This document shows, piece by piece, positions 60,762-64,000 of a stretch of DNA of 64,000 nucleotides (its first letter is position 1; every line of letters starts with the position of its first letter). Below the pieces are notes generated by a model. The model made no database searches. It was not told the DNA's origin and saw nothing but the letters and a program-made list of their open reading frames with translations. Origin of the DNA: Taiwanofungus camphoratus (taxonomy: Eukaryota; Basidiomycota; Agaricomycetes; Polyporales; Taiwanofungaceae); contig CP021229.1 of the NCBI GenBank assembly GCA_003999685.1, positions 372,001-436,000 on the forward strand, in the 5' to 3' direction. A program made the translations under genes and the position numbers.

Positions 60762-63700
60762 TTACCATGATATTGTGGCTGTATCCTGCTCATCATCTCC
60801 CTCTTCCGCTGCAGCCTCAGCAAAGTTCCGCTCGATAGCAGGAAAGTATATACCAAGCTTCCACATGTCACCGATCCTGATCTTCGCGTGATCAAATGCG
60901 AGTGCTACAGTGGGCCCTCGAGATCTGCCTGATGGACTTGGCGGTCTCGTGTCGACTGGAGGCATTTTGGGATAGCGTGCCGAGAAGTGGGTCAAAAGGA
61001 TATTCTGCGCATTCATCCTTTGTGACACCAAGTAAATACGCATGTCCTGTGAAAATATATTGTCATCGTACCTCCTTCCAATGTCCAGAGCCTGGCCAAC
61101 CGTGCTGTGGGCTTTGTCGTACGCCATCTTTTCCTGGTCATCTGCCATAGTTGCCTCATGAATGAGCAATGTAGCATCTCGGCCAGCTCGCACGAGGTTA
61201 TTCGTTGGGCTTGTGTCGGCAGAATAACTGCAGTAGAAGGCGTCAATGACAATAAGCCTTGCCACGATGAGACCACCAACACAATGCTCCATGCATCTTT
61301 ATGTTTGATTACAGCGCCGTAACATCTCGTTTTGTGAACCACATCAACTGTAGTGAAACTCTCCAAACCAAGAGTATAACACATGTCCCTGGCTGCTGAC
61401 CGATTCCTGAGCAGGAATGAGTTTTTTGACTTGACTCCAATAGAGGCAGGACTTACGCCTGCTCATCCATGAAAGGTTCCTCCTCCTGCATGGTCCGACC
61501 GGCATATGGACGGGGCGTTCTCCAGTTCAGCGAGTCTGCTAGTACAGTAATGACACCATTGCCATCGGCACGGTTCAATCCCAAGTCCTCCAATTCAGAT
61601 TGTTCTCGCAGATACACAAGAATATGACGGACACCGACGACGTACAGAGGTTGCGAGGGTTGAGGATTCATCTAGAAAACCATATCTTAGCTGTTTCTTG
61701 GCAAAAGCCATAGATATGATATATCTCGACATACAAGGGTACGCATGGCCAATATCTTGGCTAGTCCAATATGGTGGTCGCCATGCATATGACTGACAAA
61801 GATGCACTTCAAATCTCGCAGGACATCCCATACTCCAGTCGAACGAAAATTCACATCATCTCCAAATAAACGCACGATTTGGCCCCATGTACCTTCCCCG
61901 GCATCAAGAAGTATATTGCCCCAGTCGGGTATCTGTAGAAGAGTGCTCGATACTACACAAGACATCACCAACTAAGATCACCGCGCGGATAGATGACGCA
62001 GAAGACCAATACGTACCATTGCGATACTTGCTAGGCGATGCACTACTTGTCCCAAGGGGAACAACAACGATATTATCCCCCGGTTTATGCGCTATCGCAA
62101 CATTACTTGCACAGTTTTGTACTCTCGCCTTTGCAATGGAGAACTTCTGAGTTAATGAGGCCGGAAGACTCACAGAGGAACCAGATGCCACAGCAGGATG
62201 GAAATGATCGTAAGCCTGTGCAAGTTCATCGTGACAAGGGTCGCGAGGAGGCCGAATGTCTATCAGAGTGTTGGATGCCAACAATGCAACTTTGGCAGGA
62301 AGCCCGGATATAGCTAAAAAGGTGTCGGAGGGATGCGGTTTCCAGGGATCAGAGGCTGACCCATGAAGGCGAAGACAAAGACACTTACTTGCAAGATCGC
62401 GCCGTGGCGTCGAACGGAACTTGATCATGGGAAACATGCCAGGATCGAGCTGATGCAGACGTAGCTGAGTGTACGCGGCACTTGTGAGCGTGGCTCGATC
62501 AGGTCCGTGTTCTCGTGAGGCAATCAGATGCTATTGAATGAATCTGAGATGACGTCCGCATCATGAAAATACTGGAAATTACATGTGTGTCATCTGCAAA
62601 ACCGTTCATGAAGGCTTTATATCTCGCATCTTCCAAGACACCTTCACCGCAAATGTGGACTACAAGGTGAACACCAAAATCGTTCCGGTCACTCTCAGAC
62701 TTGGAGTGGAGTCGCGCGAAGAAAGGAGATGTTGCGAACGACGTCGTGAGCTCATGAATATACGCAGGGGTCGGCACGTCCAACACTATCATGACCTGGA
62801 ATGTGATGAAGCTCATTTCTCACGACATATTATGAACCGTGTGTTTCCACTGACCTGTGGATTCTCAGAAGGTCCAACGCAATCTTCTGGTCTGACAACG
62901 CGCGTTACTTTGTTCCCTTTGCCATCATCAACAGTGAACGTCACTGTTTCACCCTTAGTAAGTTTCCCACGGAGTGGTCCAGGCTTGAGGCCAAGAGCGT
63001 CCGCTTTTTGTGCATCGAATTTGCCGCGTGGGCGCGGACCGACCACGACATAGCTAAGCGTAGGTTTGACGGGCGAGGAGGCATCGTCGGAGGGGTAACC
63101 AAATGATGGAAGACGCCGGTCCCTGTGAGGATGAACGACGTTATATTTAGGTAGTGGAGGTGGAGGAGAACTTGGATGAGGCAGAGGTTCATTCGGAGCA
63201 TTGGTAGGGCCAGAATCTGACGCCTCTGACTCCGCCCCTTTCCGCCCTTTCTTTTGTTTCTTCTTTTGTTTCTCACGTTTTGGCTCCTGTTCTTCCTTGG
63301 CGGTGTAGGCAATGGCAGGTTCGGGTTTTGGTGCATCATATGGAAACATATTTTTGACAGTGAGCCTCCGCCACTCTTGTGCCTCTTCTCCACGGAGCGT
63401 AGCGGGCGAAAAGCCAGGATTTCGAATCTGACTGAGAAAACCGAGCGTTTCCGACTTCTCCGAGTTATCTTCAGATGTCTGATCAGGGCAAATGGCGACG
63501 TCTTTTTCGTCGGCAGTGGCAGGCCGTTTGGATGATAACGAAGGTGACAGCGACCGCTTCCTCTTCGCAGGGACCACAGCAACATGTTCGTCGTCAGGGG
63601 CAGAATCGCCAGCAGAATTAGACATGTCTTGCACTTCAGCTTTAAAAGAGCTAGGATAAACTGGAATAGCGTAGACTGTAATGTTTTCATCCTTATATAC

Positions 63701-64000
63701 GTGCGGCGGCTTCTCATCTATGATAGGTGTGGAGGGAGACGATGAAACTTCTGTCGGTGTAAGGCACATAGTAACGCTATACCAATTCAGTTCACACGAC
63801 CGCAATAATTCAAGACGATAATACGAACGAACCGCCAGAGATAGGCACGCATGGACGCCAGATAGTGCATCAAGCCATGCGGTCCGACAACTTCCATATT
63901 CTGAATACGGGCATCCGCGAAGAACATCAGCAGACCTATAAGAAGTTAAACAGTGGATGAGCACTGTGTGTAATTCAATGAAATGATCGCTAAGCGTAAT
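60762..64000 (-). CDS. TRZ1: Long-form tRNase Z (tRNA 3' endonuclease), 5' end outside window
   Basis: A minus-strand gene running off the right edge. Visible exons include 63935-63833 (LLMFFADARIQNMEVVGPHGLMHYL), 63776-62855 (CLTPTEV, VYKDENITVYAIPVYP, then a long charged linker) and 62795-62583 (VMIVLDVPTPAYIHEL, FGVHLVVHICGEGV). The C-terminal metallo-beta-lactamase half follows: ILLDAGEGTWGQI, the zinc motif FVSHMHGDHHIGLAKIL, ADTSPTNNLVRAG, LLIHEATM with DKAHSTVGQAL, and LLTHFSARYPKMP. The stop is at 60762. Two-domain tRNase Z of this kind removes 3' trailers from precursor tRNAs in nucleus and mitochondria. The upstream exons, with the start codon, lie beyond base 64000; 63936-64000 appears to be intron. 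Confidence 0.93.

Overview
This 64-kb window looks like nuclear DNA of a filamentous basidiomycete, probably an Agaricomycete. Genes are split by many short introns (mostly about 50-65 bp) with GT..AG ends. Several families are typical of mushroom-forming fungi: a DUF6533 membrane protein, Ran1/Pat1-type kinases, a DUF7137 surface protein, and housekeeping genes such as PEX13, ERG26, fimbrin, IKS1 and long-form tRNase Z. The species cannot be named from the sequence alone. I see no CRISPR, no rRNA and no convincing tRNA. I recognise no retroelement or virus-like coding region.

Layout. 1-20 kb is an accessory-looking block built on a large inverted duplication: a left arm (1 to about 2815) and a right arm (about 15178-17869) that are diverged reverse complements. 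Between the arms lie a gene for a 710-residue Pro/Ser-rich protein with an RRM-like tail (6893-9661, +) and an intact amidase (12212-14291, -). The outer part of the right arm runs into a strikingly CpG-poor DUF6533 gene (17800-19584, -), and the 3' end of a second copy is cut by the left window edge. 21-38 kb holds PEX13 (+), ERG26 (+), a broken amidase copy (+), fimbrin SAC6 (+), a second intact amidase (-), a broken ERG26-like copy (+), a DUF7137 protein (-) and a Ser-rich unknown (+). 39-51 kb is a minus-strand run: IKS1 kinase, two tandem Ran1-like kinases, a SET/MYND methyltransferase and a small conserved unknown. 54-64 kb holds a delta-12-type fatty acid desaturase (+), a GH51 arabinofuranosidase (+) and tRNase Z (-, cut by the right edge).

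How the genes relate. Most genes are unrelated housekeeping or enzyme genes without a shared pathway. The real internal structure is duplication: three amidase copies (two intact with identical eight-exon architecture, one decayed), two ERG26-type copies (one intact, one decayed), two adjacent Ran1-like kinases, and the inverted arms with a DUF6533 gene. I found no convincing new multi-gene system. The most unusual signals are the inverted duplication, the CpG-depleted gene block, a microinversion inside the amidase relic, and an unexplained frame break in the desaturase gene.

All exon boundaries were read by eye from splice signals and phase. Identities rest on recognised motifs, not on a database search.
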